DNA of 64,000 nucleotides from Methanomicrobiales archaeon (GCA_022841205.1 JALHCK010000003.1:1-64000), one strand, 5' to 3'. Positions 42,126 through 51,024 are shown, counted from the first letter of the stretch. Program-made: numbers and translations. Notes: a model not told the origin generated them from the sequence alone.

Positions 42126-42971
42126 ATGGGCAATTCACCCCCTCCCGCGGCCTGCACCATCGCCGGTTCGGACTCGGGCGGCGGTGCCGGTATCCAGGCC
42201 GACCTGAAGACTTTTTCTGCTATAGGGGTCTGGGGGACAACGGTTATCACCGCGCTGACCGCCCAGAATACCCGCGAGGTGTCCCAGGTCTGCATGGTGC
42301 CGGAGGTGATGGTCGCCGCCCAGCTCGAAGCGGTCATGGCCGATTTCGATATCCGGGCTTTCAAGACGGGTATGCTAGGGACGGCGGCGGTCATCCGGAC
42401 CGTTGACCGGGTGCTTCCGCACCGCTGTCCCCTGGTTGTGGACCCGGTCATGGTGGCCACGAGCGGTGCGAGGCTGCTTGACGAGAGCGCGGAGTATGAA
42501 CTGATCGGCACGATGCTTCCCCGGGCAACTGTGGTGACCCCGAACATCCCGGAGGCGGCGGTGCTGTCCGGGATGGAGATCTCCAGTGTCGATGGGATGC
42601 GGGAGGCGGCGCTGGCGATCATGGAGCTTGGGCCGGAATATGTGCTCATCAAGGGTGGTCACCTGGAAGGGACTGAAGTGGTTGACCTGCTTGCCGGGCC
42701 AAGCTCGGAGTTGATCTTATCCGGCCCACGGTATCCCTACGATGTCCATGGTTCCGGATGCTGCTTCTCGGCGGCAATGACCGCCTACATGGCGCTTGGG
42801 TGCACGGTCCCGGAGGCCTTCCGGAAGGGGAAAGCGTTCATCACCGCAGCGATCAGGGAAGCGGTGGTGAGCGTGTCGGGGAGGTACTCCGTGAACCCCC
42901 GGGCGGGACGGGGAGGAATAGGAAGAGAGGATACTTTTTCCCCAGAACACCCCGGCAGCAGGGTTTTTTAG
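42126..42971 (+). CDS. thiD: Hydroxymethylpyrimidine/phosphomethylpyrimidine kinase ThiD
   Basis: ThiD phosphorylates HMP and HMP-phosphate to the pyrophosphate used in thiamine synthesis. The 281-residue protein has the opening CTIAGSDSGGGAGIQADLKTF, the FKTGMLGTAAVI block, VVDPVMVATSGARLL, TVVTPNIPEAAVLSG and the C-terminal PYDVHGSGCCFSAAMTAYMA, including the anion hole and catalytic Cys. It is only slightly longer than typical ThiD and lacks the ThiN thiamine phosphate synthase domain often fused in archaea. It is unlinked to thiC at 12006. Confidence 0.94.
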   Translation: MGNSPPPAACTIAGSDSGGGAGIQADLKTFSAIGVWGTTVITALTAQNTREVSQVCMVPEVMVAAQLEAVMADFDIRAFKTGMLGTAAVIRTVDRVLPHRCPLVVDPVMVATSGARLLDESAEYELIGTMLPRATVVTPNIPEAAVLSGMEISSVDGMREAALAIMELGPEYVLIKGGHLEGTEVVDLLAGPSSELILSGPRYPYDVHGSGCCFSAAMTAYMALGCTVPEAFRKGKAFITAAIREAVVSVSGRYSVNPRAGRGGIGREDTFSPEHPGSRVF

Positions 42972-43003
42972 TGTTCAGGAGTTATTTGGAGGACTGAAAA
43001 CCG

Positions 43004-43330
43004 ATGGCTCGCGATTTCTGGCTTGATAAATTCCGGCAGGAAGATCTTCCCGTGATCGTGAACCACCTCCGGCCGGAACGTGTTTTGGCCTTTGGTTCGC
43101 GGGCCCGGGGCAGGGCTACTGAAGATTCCGACCTTGATATCATCATCGTATCCCGGTGTTTTTCAGAAATCCCATTTCTTCAGCGTATGCCAATGATGTT
43201 GAAACTCGTTTCCCTCCCCAAACATGTCGATTATCTCTGCTGCACTCCCGAAGAGTTCGGGCGAATAAGGCGGGTATCCAGCATTATTATGGATGCCCTG
43301 CGTGAACCGGTCGAGCTTGCAATCTCATAG
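43004..43330 (+). CDS. Minimal nucleotidyltransferase domain protein
   Basis: The 108-residue protein has the nucleotidyltransferase signature GSRARGRATEDSDLDI (residues 31-46), with D43 and D45 as metal ligands. Minimal nucleotidyltransferases of this type often form toxin-antitoxin modules with a HEPN-domain partner, the transferase being the antitoxin that modifies the toxin. No HEPN-like ORF is seen on either side, so this copy is an orphan or serves another purpose. A third acidic residue may be in HVDYLC. It follows thiD by 32 bases. Confidence 0.85.
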   Translation: MARDFWLDKFRQEDLPVIVNHLRPERVLAFGSRARGRATEDSDLDIIIVSRCFSEIPFLQRMPMMLKLVSLPKHVDYLCCTPEEFGRIRRVSSIIMDALREPVELAIS

Positions 43331-44280
43331 CATTCCGTGGGTTCCCCATAGCAGGTAGTTCAGAAGGGTAATGCAGGAAATTTTTAAGGACATTCATCTC
43401 TCGCCCGGGTCTACGGTCAGACTGGCGCAGGGTAAGTTCGCGGTCTGTCGTTGCGGGCAGGATAAATGAAGGCCCTCCCTTGCGATTCCACCCCGGGATA
43501 CCCTCCGGATACCCGAATCCGGGGCTGATACGGGCTCCGTTTCCCGGGAAAGACCTGGCCGGCACCTTCCGGCAGGGTCAGCCTGTTCACCGGTAACGGG
43601 AATATCACCTATAACCGGTTATTTCAAGGATTAACGGGATATTCCGGCCGGAAATTCCTGCTCTTTACCCGGCCTGTGGCCCGGGGTTCCTGGAGAGGGG
43701 GGTAATCGTATCACCCCCGGTGGGAAACCCCTCTGCAATGCATCCATGAAGGTCATTTTTTCGGCAGGAAATGCGGAATAACGGTGGGTTCCCAGGATCC
43801 GTGTTCCTGCACCGTCCCCGGTCGTGCGGGTTTATAAAGGAAATTTGCCGGTGCTCATCAAACCCGTCCGTTTGCCGGTTGGAGAGCAGGACGGCCTCAA
43901 TTCCGGACACAACGATCAAGCATATCATCGATGAGGATTTTTTATGTATCTGCCACACGGTCCCGCCCTGCCGGGAACGGTTGACGGCGAGCGGATCTTC
44001 TCGGACCTCATCATAGCGAGCGGACGCTCCCGCTCTCCCGGAACCGGGCCGTTGGCAGGAATGTAACAATGAGCCGGAAGTCTACATTCGATCGATTGGA
44101 CCGGGATGCCGGTCGGAAAACTACCATGCATCAGTACGGAGGGGCGGACAGGGACGCGAACCCACTCCGGCGTTCAGTACCCCGGAAGGACCGGGGGATC
44201 GCCCGATCGGTTCAACTTGCGGGCGCAGCGGGTGGGAACCGGGCCGGTGATGTTCCCTGACCCGGGGACACCCGCCCTAC
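43331..44280. other. 950-base region with no convincing gene
   Basis: Short ORFs exist on both strands but lack family motifs and good codon patterns. One 40-aa frame (43944-44066, starting MYLPHGPALPGTVDGERIFS) looks partly coding and could be a gene remnant. Palindromic patches of CCGG-rich sequence are frequent. The region separates the orphan nucleotidyltransferase from a frameshifted ORF and probably represents decayed accessory DNA. Confidence 0.5.
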
Positions 44281-44663
44281 GTGGCGATTGACGAGGCACA
44301 ACGGTATGCCGAATCCCGGGGCTGCCAGGTACTGTCCATGGGGAGGGACGTTTTGCCGTTTGACTTCATCGCCTGCGACCAGGGGCGCACCAGCTTCGTC
44401 AGGGTACGGCGGCTCTGGTATGCGGGGTACGAGGTCGCCGATATCGGGTTTTCCTGCCGGGACGACATCGCGGCGCTCCGGGCCATGCCCGTTTTGCCCG
44501 GGATATCCCTGCAGCTGCACGTCCGCGGCCCTGACCGGCACTGGCACCGGTACCTCGTCCTGCCGATGAAATTATTGAGGCCGGGGAACCGGAGCAGGTC
44601 TCATGCAGTCCTGATCATGACAGAATGGCTGCAGGGCAGGCCCGGGATTCAACAATCCATTAA
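44281..44663 (+). pseudogene. Frameshifted PD-(D/E)XK nuclease-like ORF
   Basis: From a GTG at 44281 the frame gives about 95 sensible residues: an AIDEAQRYAESRGC helix, the VLPFDFIACD strand with an Asp, then TSFVRVRRLWYAG. This resembles the E-D-(E/Q)xK core of restriction-like nucleases, with Arg in place of Lys. After RYLVLP the frame turns into random-looking sequence. A shift of one base at about 44565 restores DEIIEAGEPEQV and a stop at 44661-44663. So either one G was lost here or the sequence contains an error. The uncorrected frame runs on to 44835. The start may also be missing. Confidence 0.5.
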
Positions 44664-44763
44664 ATCCTGCCGGAAGGGGATCCCAGCCCGGTTTCTTCAT
44701 ATTCTTGTCGGATTTCATTTTCCTTTTATATTCTCGGAGTTTGTTAATGTTAACCGTGCGAAA

Positions 44764-44773
44764 TTATATATAC
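44764..44773 (+). promoter_or_regulatory. TATA box of the pilin gene
   Basis: TTATATATAC lies in an AT-rich segment about 85 bases before the pilin ATG at 44853, giving an untranslated leader of about 55-60 bases. A ribosome binding site AGGTGG is at 44839-44844. Confidence 0.5.
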
Positions 44774-44852
44774 AAAGTAACGCGATTTCTGAATTGTACA
44801 TTGTTTGCCTTCACAGAAGGGCAGTACTGATTTAATCAAGGTGGATCTATTC

Positions 44853-45266
44853 ATGAAGACGATCAGAACTGATGAAGAGGCAGTATCCCCGGTGATCGGG
44901 GTTATCCTCATGGTCGCTATTGTCGTTATTCTCGCGGCAGTCATCGCGGCCTTCGTGTTTGGGATGGCGGGATCTACTCAGACAACAAAAACGGTTGGAA
45001 TGGTTGTTACACCAACCGATTATGGTGGTGTAATTCTCTGGCAGGGGGGAAGCGATATTAATGGTTTGCAAAAGGTTAATGTATCGTTGAATGGTGCGCA
45101 ATCCGTGGAATTACTGAATCGGACCGGTGTTAAATTCGATTATCCCCCAAAGGTAGGTATTTCCTGGGACACCAACACCACCGAGGCGTGGCAGGGGAAA
45201 CATGTTGTCCTCATCGGTAAATTCAGTGATGGTTCCGACCAGGTCATCTTTGACCGGAGATTCTAA
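44853..45266 (+). CDS. Archaeal type IV pilin
   Basis: The 137-residue protein begins MKTIRTDEEAVSPVIG, then a long hydrophobic helix (VILMVAIVVILAAVIAAFVFGM). This is the class III signal peptide of archaeal type IV pilins (PF07790, formerly DUF1628), cut by the PibD/EppA-type prepilin peptidase between A10 and V11. The rest is a beta-rich outer domain with Asn-x-Ser/Thr sites that may be glycosylated. It is a lone pilin gene; no assembly ATPase or platform gene is nearby. The start at 44853 places the signal sequence correctly. Confidence 0.9.
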   Translation: MKTIRTDEEAVSPVIGVILMVAIVVILAAVIAAFVFGMAGSTQTTKTVGMVVTPTDYGGVILWQGGSDINGLQKVNVSLNGAQSVELLNRTGVKFDYPPKVGISWDTNTTEAWQGKHVVLIGKFSDGSDQVIFDRRF

Positions 45267-45427
45267 CCCGGTTCAAATCTTACCTTTTTTTAATCAGGGA
45301 ATTGTCCAGTTCAGACTCTATTAGAACCCGTTCGCGTTTAGGGTGACCATGCACCCGGGACACCTCCTGGCTGCACTTTACAGAGCAACGAAACCCTCAC
45401 CAACCAGGACAAAAAAGTGGACCACTC

Positions 45428-45751
45428 TCATTCCCTGGCCGCGAATATCCCTGCAAAGGCCCCCGGCGGTGTGGTCAGCGTGGCGACGAAGAGTTCGGGG
45501 ATATCACCACCGGCCACATAGGCACCATAACATACCCACAGGGAAAAACCCATGACGGCCACCAGGGCGACGACAATGATTCCCACGATCCAGGGGTTTT
45601 CACGGACCAGGTCCCGCCTGATGACCGCCATCAACTGGTCCACTGTTGTCTGCCCGGCTGACCTGATGGTGTCCGGGTCCTGTCGGTGTGCATAGTCAAA
45701 CAGAGCTTCGAGCCGCGTTACATCTCTTCTCGTAGGCTTACCCCATCTCAT
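45428..45751 (-). CDS. Single-pass membrane protein of unknown function
   Basis: The 107-residue protein has a cytosolic, charged N-terminal half (RWGKPTRRDVTRLEALFDYAHRQDPDTIRSAGQTT) and one clear transmembrane helix (WIVGIIVVALVAVMGFSLWVCYGAYV), followed by a short hydrophobic tail. I recognise no family. It converges on the pilin gene. Some ORF-like features (good codon pattern, clear helix) make it probably real. Confidence 0.6.
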   Translation of the reverse strand: MRWGKPTRRDVTRLEALFDYAHRQDPDTIRSAGQTTVDQLMAVIRRDLVRENPWIVGIIVVALVAVMGFSLWVCYGAYVAGGDIPELFVATLTTPPGAFAGIFAARE

Positions 45752-45866
45752 TCCAGACCGCTCCTTGGATCTATACCAGTGTCATGGAATCGATGGCAGA
45801 TAGACATATGCCCGGGTACCCGGGGAACTCATCGTTTGGACAATGAATGGACGAGATCAGGAAGGT

Positions 45867-46169
45867 TTACAAAAGCCCCTTCTCCCACCGCTGGTCCTTC
45901 TCGCTCCCCTTCATGCAGTAGTCCTTCTTTGAAAGACCAAGCTCCAGGTAAACAGGGCACTGCGGACAGGTACACCCCCGGTCCTTCCGGATGCACCGGA
46001 AGCTCATGCCCAGGATGCAGAACAGCGCTTCACCGTTGCCCTGGGCGCAGATCGAGTAACTCGGGCAGGACGGGCAGATGCAGGCTCCCTTTGCCCGGTC
46101 GCAGGCTTCCCACCGGACCTCCTTGCTCACCGGCAGGAGCTCCTTCATCTTCCCCTCAAAGGCATCCAT
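45867..46169 (-). CDS. DUF2769-like Cys-rich protein
   Basis: The 100-residue protein contains CICPSCPSYSICAQGN and CTCPQCPVYLELGLSKKDYCMKG. The repeated CPxCP pattern with further Cys matches DUF2769, a methanogen family. The motif resembles zinc or iron-sulfur sites. Its function is unknown. The gene stands alone between non-coding segments. Confidence 0.82.
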   Translation of the reverse strand: MDAFEGKMKELLPVSKEVRWEACDRAKGACICPSCPSYSICAQGNGEALFCILGMSFRCIRKDRGCTCPQCPVYLELGLSKKDYCMKGSEKDQRWEKGLL

Positions 46170-46603
46170 AGGAAAAACCCCTGAGCTGTTGGTTGGCGGG
46201 GGAGGATATCAAACCATGCGGTGGCGGTGAAAAGGACAGGGCGTCCTCCAGGCAGGGATCGAGGCAGGATATGAGCCCGGTCATTGCCGGCCCATCCTGT
46301 CGATCGAAGACAAGGACCTTGTTTGCCATTGAGATCGGGGATCGCGGGAGATGTTTATCGAGAACTTTAAGGAAGTCATCAGAGCTCCGGCCATTAATGA
46401 ACCGGGGATCTTCTCGTGGTCGTGTCATGGGACAAAACAACATGGAGATGGAACGGTCTAAATGACATCAATCCGGGAACTGCTCCGGCTCTGCCGTTGC
46501 CGGGCTGCAAAGAACTATCTGCCGCAAGCGAGGATCACTATACACGACTTATGAAAAATACCCTGTTTTTCGATAGCCCCACCCATACTCCGGAGACCTG
46601 CCC
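46170..46603. other. Intergenic stretch of 434 bases
   Basis: No convincing gene is present between the DUF2769 gene and the DEAD-box helicase. A 95-codon minus frame (46156-46443) overlaps the DUF2769 start and has an unusual Pro/Ser-rich end, so I do not call it. The last 100 bases are AT-richer and contain CTATACAC and TTATGAAAAATA (46537-46560), which may form the helicase promoter. Confidence 0.4.
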
Positions 46604-47911
46604 ATGAAAACCCTCTCCTTTGCCGACCTCGACCTCTCCCCGGAGATCCAGCGGGCGGTGGGCGACCTGGGATTCGAGGAGCCAACCCCAATCCAGTCCC
46701 TTGCCATCCCCCTGCTCCGGGATAAAAAAGACGTCATCGGCCAGGCCCACACCGGGACCGGTAAGACCGCCGCCTACGGCATCCCGGTCATCGAGGCGGT
46801 CAGGCCCGGCGAGAAGAGACCGCAGGCCCTGGTGATCTGCCCCACCCGCGAGCTCGCAATCCAGGTATCAGAAGAGCTCCGGAAGCTTGCGAAGTACCAG
46901 AAAGGCATCACCATCATCCCGGTCTACGGCGGCCAGCCCATCGAGCGCCAGCTCCACGCCCTTCGCTCCGGGGTACAGGTGGTCATCGCCACCCCTGGCC
47001 GGCTCCTCGACCACCTCGACCGGAAATCGATCGACCTTTCAGCGGTGCGGACCGTGGTTCTGGACGAGGCCGACGAGATGCTCGACATGGGCTTTCGCGA
47101 CGACATCGAGACCATCCTGAAACGTGTGCCCGGCCAGCGCCAGACCGTGCTGTTCTCGGCCACCATGTCAAAGGAGATCCTCGACCTCTCGGCCAGGTAC
47201 CTGCACGACCCCCGGACCGTCCAGGTGATGCACGACAGGCTCTCGGTGCCAAAGATCGAGCAGTCCTACTACGAGGTCCGGGAGTCGGGAAAGATCGATG
47301 CCCTCTCCCGGCTCCTCGACCTCCACGACCCGCAACTGACCCTGATCTTCGTCAATACCAAGCGCCGGGTGGACGAAGTGGCAGGCCACCTCCAGGCCCG
47401 GGGATATCTCGCCGAAGGCCTCCACGGCAACATGAACCAGTCCCAGAGGGAACGGGCCATGGGCAGGTTCCGCGAGGGCCGGATCGACATCCTGGTCGCC
47501 ACCGACGTGGCTGCCCGGGGAATCGACGTCCCCGATGTCGACCTTGTCGTGAACTACGATGTCCCGCAGGACCCCGAGTACTACATCCACCGCATCGGCC
47601 GGACCGGGCGGGCCGGCAAGTCCGGCAAGTCGTTCACCTTCGTGTCCGGCCGGGAGATGTGGAAGCTCCGGGACATCCAGCGGTTCGCAAAGATCCGGAT
47701 CGCCCAGCAGGCAGTCCCGGCCGCCCACGAGATAACTCTCCGGAAAGCTGAGCTCCTCACCGGACGGGTGCGGCGGATGATCGAGGAACAGGACCTTTCC
47801 CCGGACACCGCCCGCGTGCAGCAGATGATGGGGGACGAGTATACCTCGCTCGAGGTCGCCTCCGCCCTGCTCCGGCTCCTTTCCGGCGACGGGGCAAAAC
47901 CGGAGAGATGA
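46604..47911 (+). CDS. DEAD-box RNA helicase
   Basis: The 435-residue protein unwinds or remodels RNA using ATP. All motifs are visible: Q motif (FEEPTPIQSLAIP), I (AHTGTGKT), Ia (PTRELAIQV), II (DEAD), III (SAT), IV (LIFVNTKRR), V (DVAARGIDVP) and VI (HRIGRTGRAG). A short C-terminal extension of about 60 residues follows. Such helicases act in ribosome assembly, cold response or RNA decay. It precedes the REC-PAS-DAC gene by 109 bases. Confidence 0.95.
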   Translation: MKTLSFADLDLSPEIQRAVGDLGFEEPTPIQSLAIPLLRDKKDVIGQAHTGTGKTAAYGIPVIEAVRPGEKRPQALVICPTRELAIQVSEELRKLAKYQKGITIIPVYGGQPIERQLHALRSGVQVVIATPGRLLDHLDRKSIDLSAVRTVVLDEADEMLDMGFRDDIETILKRVPGQRQTVLFSATMSKEILDLSARYLHDPRTVQVMHDRLSVPKIEQSYYEVRESGKIDALSRLLDLHDPQLTLIFVNTKRRVDEVAGHLQARGYLAEGLHGNMNQSQRERAMGRFREGRIDILVATDVAARGIDVPDVDLVVNYDVPQDPEYYIHRIGRTGRAGKSGKSFTFVSGREMWKLRDIQRFAKIRIAQQAVPAAHEITLRKAELLTGRVRRMIEEQDLSPDTARVQQMMGDEYTSLEVASALLRLLSGDGAKPER

Positions 47912-48020
47912 CCGGCCCAGCGGTAAAATACCCGTAATTATTTGAGCAATCTTACTTTGGGATTCAACAATTATTTATTCCAAAACCCACCACAAGTACC
48001 GTGGAAACCAGGAGCGCCCG

Positions 48021-49697
48021 ATGATCTCCATACTGCTCGTCCACGACAACAGCGAACTCATGGACGCCACCCGCTCCTTCCTCGAAAAGGGCGGGGAGGT
48101 CCGCGTGGATACAGTCTCTTCCACAAAGCAGGCCGCGGACGTGCTCAAGGACCGGAACTACGATGTCATCGTCTCCTACTACCAGCTCCCCGAGCTGAAC
48201 GGGATCGAGTTCTTCCCCGAGCTGAACGGGATCGAGCTTCTCAAGTGCCTCAAGGCCCAGGGGAGCACCACGCCGTTCATCCTCTATACCCGGATGGGCC
48301 GCGACCGGGTCATCGTCGGGGACCTGAACAATGCCGGCGAGGTACTCTTCCCAAGGGGGACCGAGCCCCGCTCCCCCCTCTCCGAGCTCCGGGACCTGGT
48401 CTACCAGGCCGTGCTCCGGAAGAAGCTCGAGCGGGACCAGGCCCTTCGCACCGACCTCCTCTCCTCGATCCTCTCCCTCACCCCGATCTGGATCTGCCAG
48501 ATCAGGGGGGGTGCCATGGAGTGGGCCAATACCAGCATGACATCCGGGCTGGGATACGAGGAAGGGGGACTGGTGGGGAAGAACGCGACCGCCCTCTTCG
48601 CCGACCGGGAATCGTTTGAGCGGGCTTCCCGCGAACTCACCCTGAGCATCGATGCAAACGGCTGGGGGCGGGCCGCAACCCTGCTCAAGAAGAAAGACGG
48701 GACCCCTGTCCACTGCCTGCTCCGGGTCCATGCCCTCGACACCCGCGACCCGGCACGGGGCCAGGTGATGGTAATCGAGGACATCACCGAGCAAAAACGG
48801 CTGGAAGAGGCCATCAGGGAGAGCGATGTCCGGACCCGGGAGCTGATGATGCACGCCGCGAGCATGATCATGAAGCTCGACCCTGCCGGGAATATCACCT
48901 TCTTCAACACCTTTGCCCAGACCTTTTTCGGCTACTCCGAGCAGGAACTGCTTGGGAAAAACATCCTTGGCACCCTGATCCCAGACGGCGGGCCGGACGG
49001 CCGGGATGCGACAAGCTTTGCCGGTGACGTAGCGCTTGATGGTGAAGGTTTCGCGGTCCGGATCAGCGGCATGCGGACCCGTGACGGGTCGCCGGTCTGG
49101 GTGGCCTGGACCACGAGGGCCATCCGGGACTCCGGGGGGCATGCCAGCGAAGTGGTCTGCATCGGCCACGATATCACCGATCGCACCAGCCGCGAGCGGC
49201 CGCGGATCAGCACGGCCATGTGGAAGGAACGGGTGATCGGCGGGACCGATATCGACGACGAGGTCTTTGACGCGGTCTTCTCCATCTGCCTCGAGATCTC
49301 CCGGGAGGGCCGCGAGGCGAGGAAAGTCGGCACGGCGTTTATCATCGGTGACACTGAAAACGTGCTCGCCAAGTCCCGCCAGCTCATCCTGAACCCGTTT
49401 GCCGGACACCAGACCGCGGACCGGATGGTCACCAACCACGACATCAGGGAAAACATCAAGGAACTCGCCCAGCTGGACGGCGCCTTCGTTATCCGGGGCG
49501 ACGGCTTAATCGAGGCGGCCGCCCGCTACATAACCGTGGATACAAGCGGCGTGGGGATCCCGAAGGGACTCGGGACGCGGCATTCTTCGGTTGCAGCCAT
49601 CACGCTCGTGACCGGCGCCATCGGGATCGTGGTCTCCCAGAGCGGGGGAAAGATCTCCATCTTCCGGAACGGGCGTATGGTCCAGGAGATCGCCTGA
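48021..49697 (+). CDS. REC-PAS-PAS-diadenylate cyclase (DisA_N) fusion protein
   Basis: The 558-residue protein seems to be a sensor that makes cyclic di-AMP. Residues 1-125 form a receiver-like domain (ISILLVHDN...YDVIVSYYQLPELNGIE) whose phosphoacceptor Asp is replaced by Tyr53; Lys is replaced too (FPRG), so it cannot be phosphorylated normally. Two PAS domains follow (about 145-265 and 270-395, with VIEDITEQKRLEEAI between them). Residues about 410-558 match DisA_N (PF02457): GTAFIIGDTENVL, LDGAFVIRGDG (486-488 are DGA), TSGVGIPKGLGTRHSSVAAIT. The usual RHR is RHS here. An APC permease follows after 40 bases and could be cotranscribed. Cytosolic; activity is inferred. Confidence 0.85.
   Translation: MISILLVHDNSELMDATRSFLEKGGEVRVDTVSSTKQAADVLKDRNYDVIVSYYQLPELNGIEFFPELNGIELLKCLKAQGSTTPFILYTRMGRDRVIVGDLNNAGEVLFPRGTEPRSPLSELRDLVYQAVLRKKLERDQALRTDLLSSILSLTPIWICQIRGGAMEWANTSMTSGLGYEEGGLVGKNATALFADRESFERASRELTLSIDANGWGRAATLLKKKDGTPVHCLLRVHALDTRDPARGQVMVIEDITEQKRLEEAIRESDVRTRELMMHAASMIMKLDPAGNITFFNTFAQTFFGYSEQELLGKNILGTLIPDGGPDGRDATSFAGDVALDGEGFAVRISGMRTRDGSPVWVAWTTRAIRDSGGHASEVVCIGHDITDRTSRERPRISTAMWKERVIGGTDIDDEVFDAVFSICLEISREGREARKVGTAFIIGDTENVLAKSRQLILNPFAGHQTADRMVTNHDIRENIKELAQLDGAFVIRGDGLIEAAARYITVDTSGVGIPKGLGTRHSSVAAITLVTGAIGIVVSQSGGKISIFRNGRMVQEIA
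48188..48236 (+). repeat. In-frame 27-base tandem duplication in the REC domain
   Basis: CCCCGAGCTGAACGGGATCG occurs at 48188 and again at 48215, so nine residues (PELNGIEFF/PELNGIELL) are repeated in the loop after beta strand 3. Two near-identical copies suggest a recent slippage event in a receiver domain that is already non-phosphorylatable. Confidence 0.85.
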
Positions 49698-49737
49698 AGC
49701 ATCCCGGCAGCCGAATGGTTGAATTTCCGCAAGGTAG

Positions 49738-51024
49738 ATGGGATCTCTCATGGAAGCCGGCGGGCTCTCACGGTCCCTTGGGTTTGTCGAGGTCACCCTT
49801 CTTGGGATCGGCATCATCCTCGGGGCCGGGATCTATGCCCTTATCGGGACGGCGGCGGCCCGGGCCGGCAACGCTGTCTGGCTCTCGTTTTCCATCTCCG
49901 CGACAGTGGCGCTCTTCACCGCGCTCAGCTATGCCGAGCTCTCCTCGATGTTTCCCAAAGCCGGGGCGGAGTACGAGTATACCGTGGCTGCGGCGGGGGA
50001 GTTCGTGGCCTTCATCATCGGCTGGCTGATCGTCTTTTCCGGGATCGTTGGTGCGGCCACCGTAGCCCTCGGGTTTGGCGGCTACGCGGAAGGGCTGCTC
50101 TCTGTTCCGCCCCTCCCCGCTGCAATCATGCTGATCGCCGCCCTCTCGGCAATCCTTGTCGTGGGCATCAGGGAGAGTGCGCTCGTGGCCGGGCTCTTCA
50201 CCCTGATCGAGGCATGCGGCCTGTTCATTGTTATCATCGCCGGCCTCCCCTACCTTGGCAGGGTCGATTACTTCGAGATGCCGCTTGGGGCAGCAGGGGT
50301 GTTTTCCGCGGCAGCACTGGTCTTCTTCGCTTACATGGGATTTGAGGAGATGGTCAAGTTCTCCGAGGAGACCGCCGAGCCGGAACGGACCGTCCCCCTG
50401 GCGCTGATCGTGGCCCTTGGCGTCTGCACCATCCTCTACATACTGGTCTCTATCTCGGCGGTGAGCGTGGTGGGGTGGGAAGGCCTGGCCGCCTCGGACG
50501 CACCTTTTTCCGCAGTGGCCGTTGCCGCCTGGGGGACGGAAGCGGCAGGCTTCCTCTCGGCAATTGCGCTTTTTGCCACCGCAAACACCGTGCTTCTCAT
50601 GCTCCTTGCCGCATCCCGGATCGGGTACGGCATGGCCCGATCAGGGACGCTGCCCCGGGCCCTTGCCCGCCTCCACGCGACGCGGCACACCCCGTGGGTG
50701 GCAGTCATCGTCACCGGCATCGGGGCCTCTGTCTTCCTCTTTTCCGGAGATATCGGGTTTGTGGCCAATATCTCGAACTTCACCCTGTTCGTCACGTTCA
50801 TCGTGGTGAACGCGGCGGTGATCATCCTCCGGTTGAAGGACCCGGGACGGACCCGCCCATTCAGGGTGCCGGGCAGGATCGGCCCCTTCCCGGTGCTGCC
50901 CTTCTTCGGCATCGCTTCCTGCCTCTTCCTCTTCGTCCAGCTGACCCCCGACGTGATCGGGGTCGGGGCAGTCCTGGTCATCATCGGTAGTATCGCCGCC
51001 CTCTTTGCCGGGAAGAGGAAATGA
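49738..51024 (+). CDS. APC family amino acid permease
   Basis: The 428-residue protein has 12 transmembrane segments. The first, GFVEVTLLGIGIILGAGIYALIGTAAARAGNAVW, contains the unwound glycine substrate loop of APC transporters, and AYMGFEEMVKFSEETAEPERTVPLA is another family block. The substrate is likely an amino acid or a polyamine. It lies 40 bases after the c-di-AMP cyclase gene; in bacteria c-di-AMP commonly controls potassium, osmolyte and amino acid transport, so regulation by its neighbour is plausible but unproven. The gene converges on the GCS2 gene ten bases later. Confidence 0.92.
   Translation: MGSLMEAGGLSRSLGFVEVTLLGIGIILGAGIYALIGTAAARAGNAVWLSFSISATVALFTALSYAELSSMFPKAGAEYEYTVAAAGEFVAFIIGWLIVFSGIVGAATVALGFGGYAEGLLSVPPLPAAIMLIAALSAILVVGIRESALVAGLFTLIEACGLFIVIIAGLPYLGRVDYFEMPLGAAGVFSAAALVFFAYMGFEEMVKFSEETAEPERTVPLALIVALGVCTILYILVSISAVSVVGWEGLAASDAPFSAVAVAAWGTEAAGFLSAIALFATANTVLLMLLAASRIGYGMARSGTLPRALARLHATRHTPWVAVIVTGIGASVFLFSGDIGFVANISNFTLFVTFIVVNAAVIILRLKDPGRTRPFRVPGRIGPFPVLPFFGIASCLFLFVQLTPDVIGVGAVLVIIGSIAALFAGKRK

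Noticed and set aside
43665..44069. 134-codon minus-strand frame
   Set aside because: Codon pattern and residue composition look random; no motif.
45268..45295. GGTTCAAATC motif resembling a tRNA T loop
   Set aside because: No matching acceptor or anticodon arm upstream; it directly follows the pilin stop codon.
46156..46443. 95-codon minus-strand frame overlapping the DUF2769 start
   Set aside because: Pro/Ser-rich end, no ribosome binding site and no recognised motif.
47964..49439. 491-codon open frame opposite the REC-PAS-DAC gene
   Set aside because: It mirrors the codon structure of the plus-strand gene and contains no recognisable domain.
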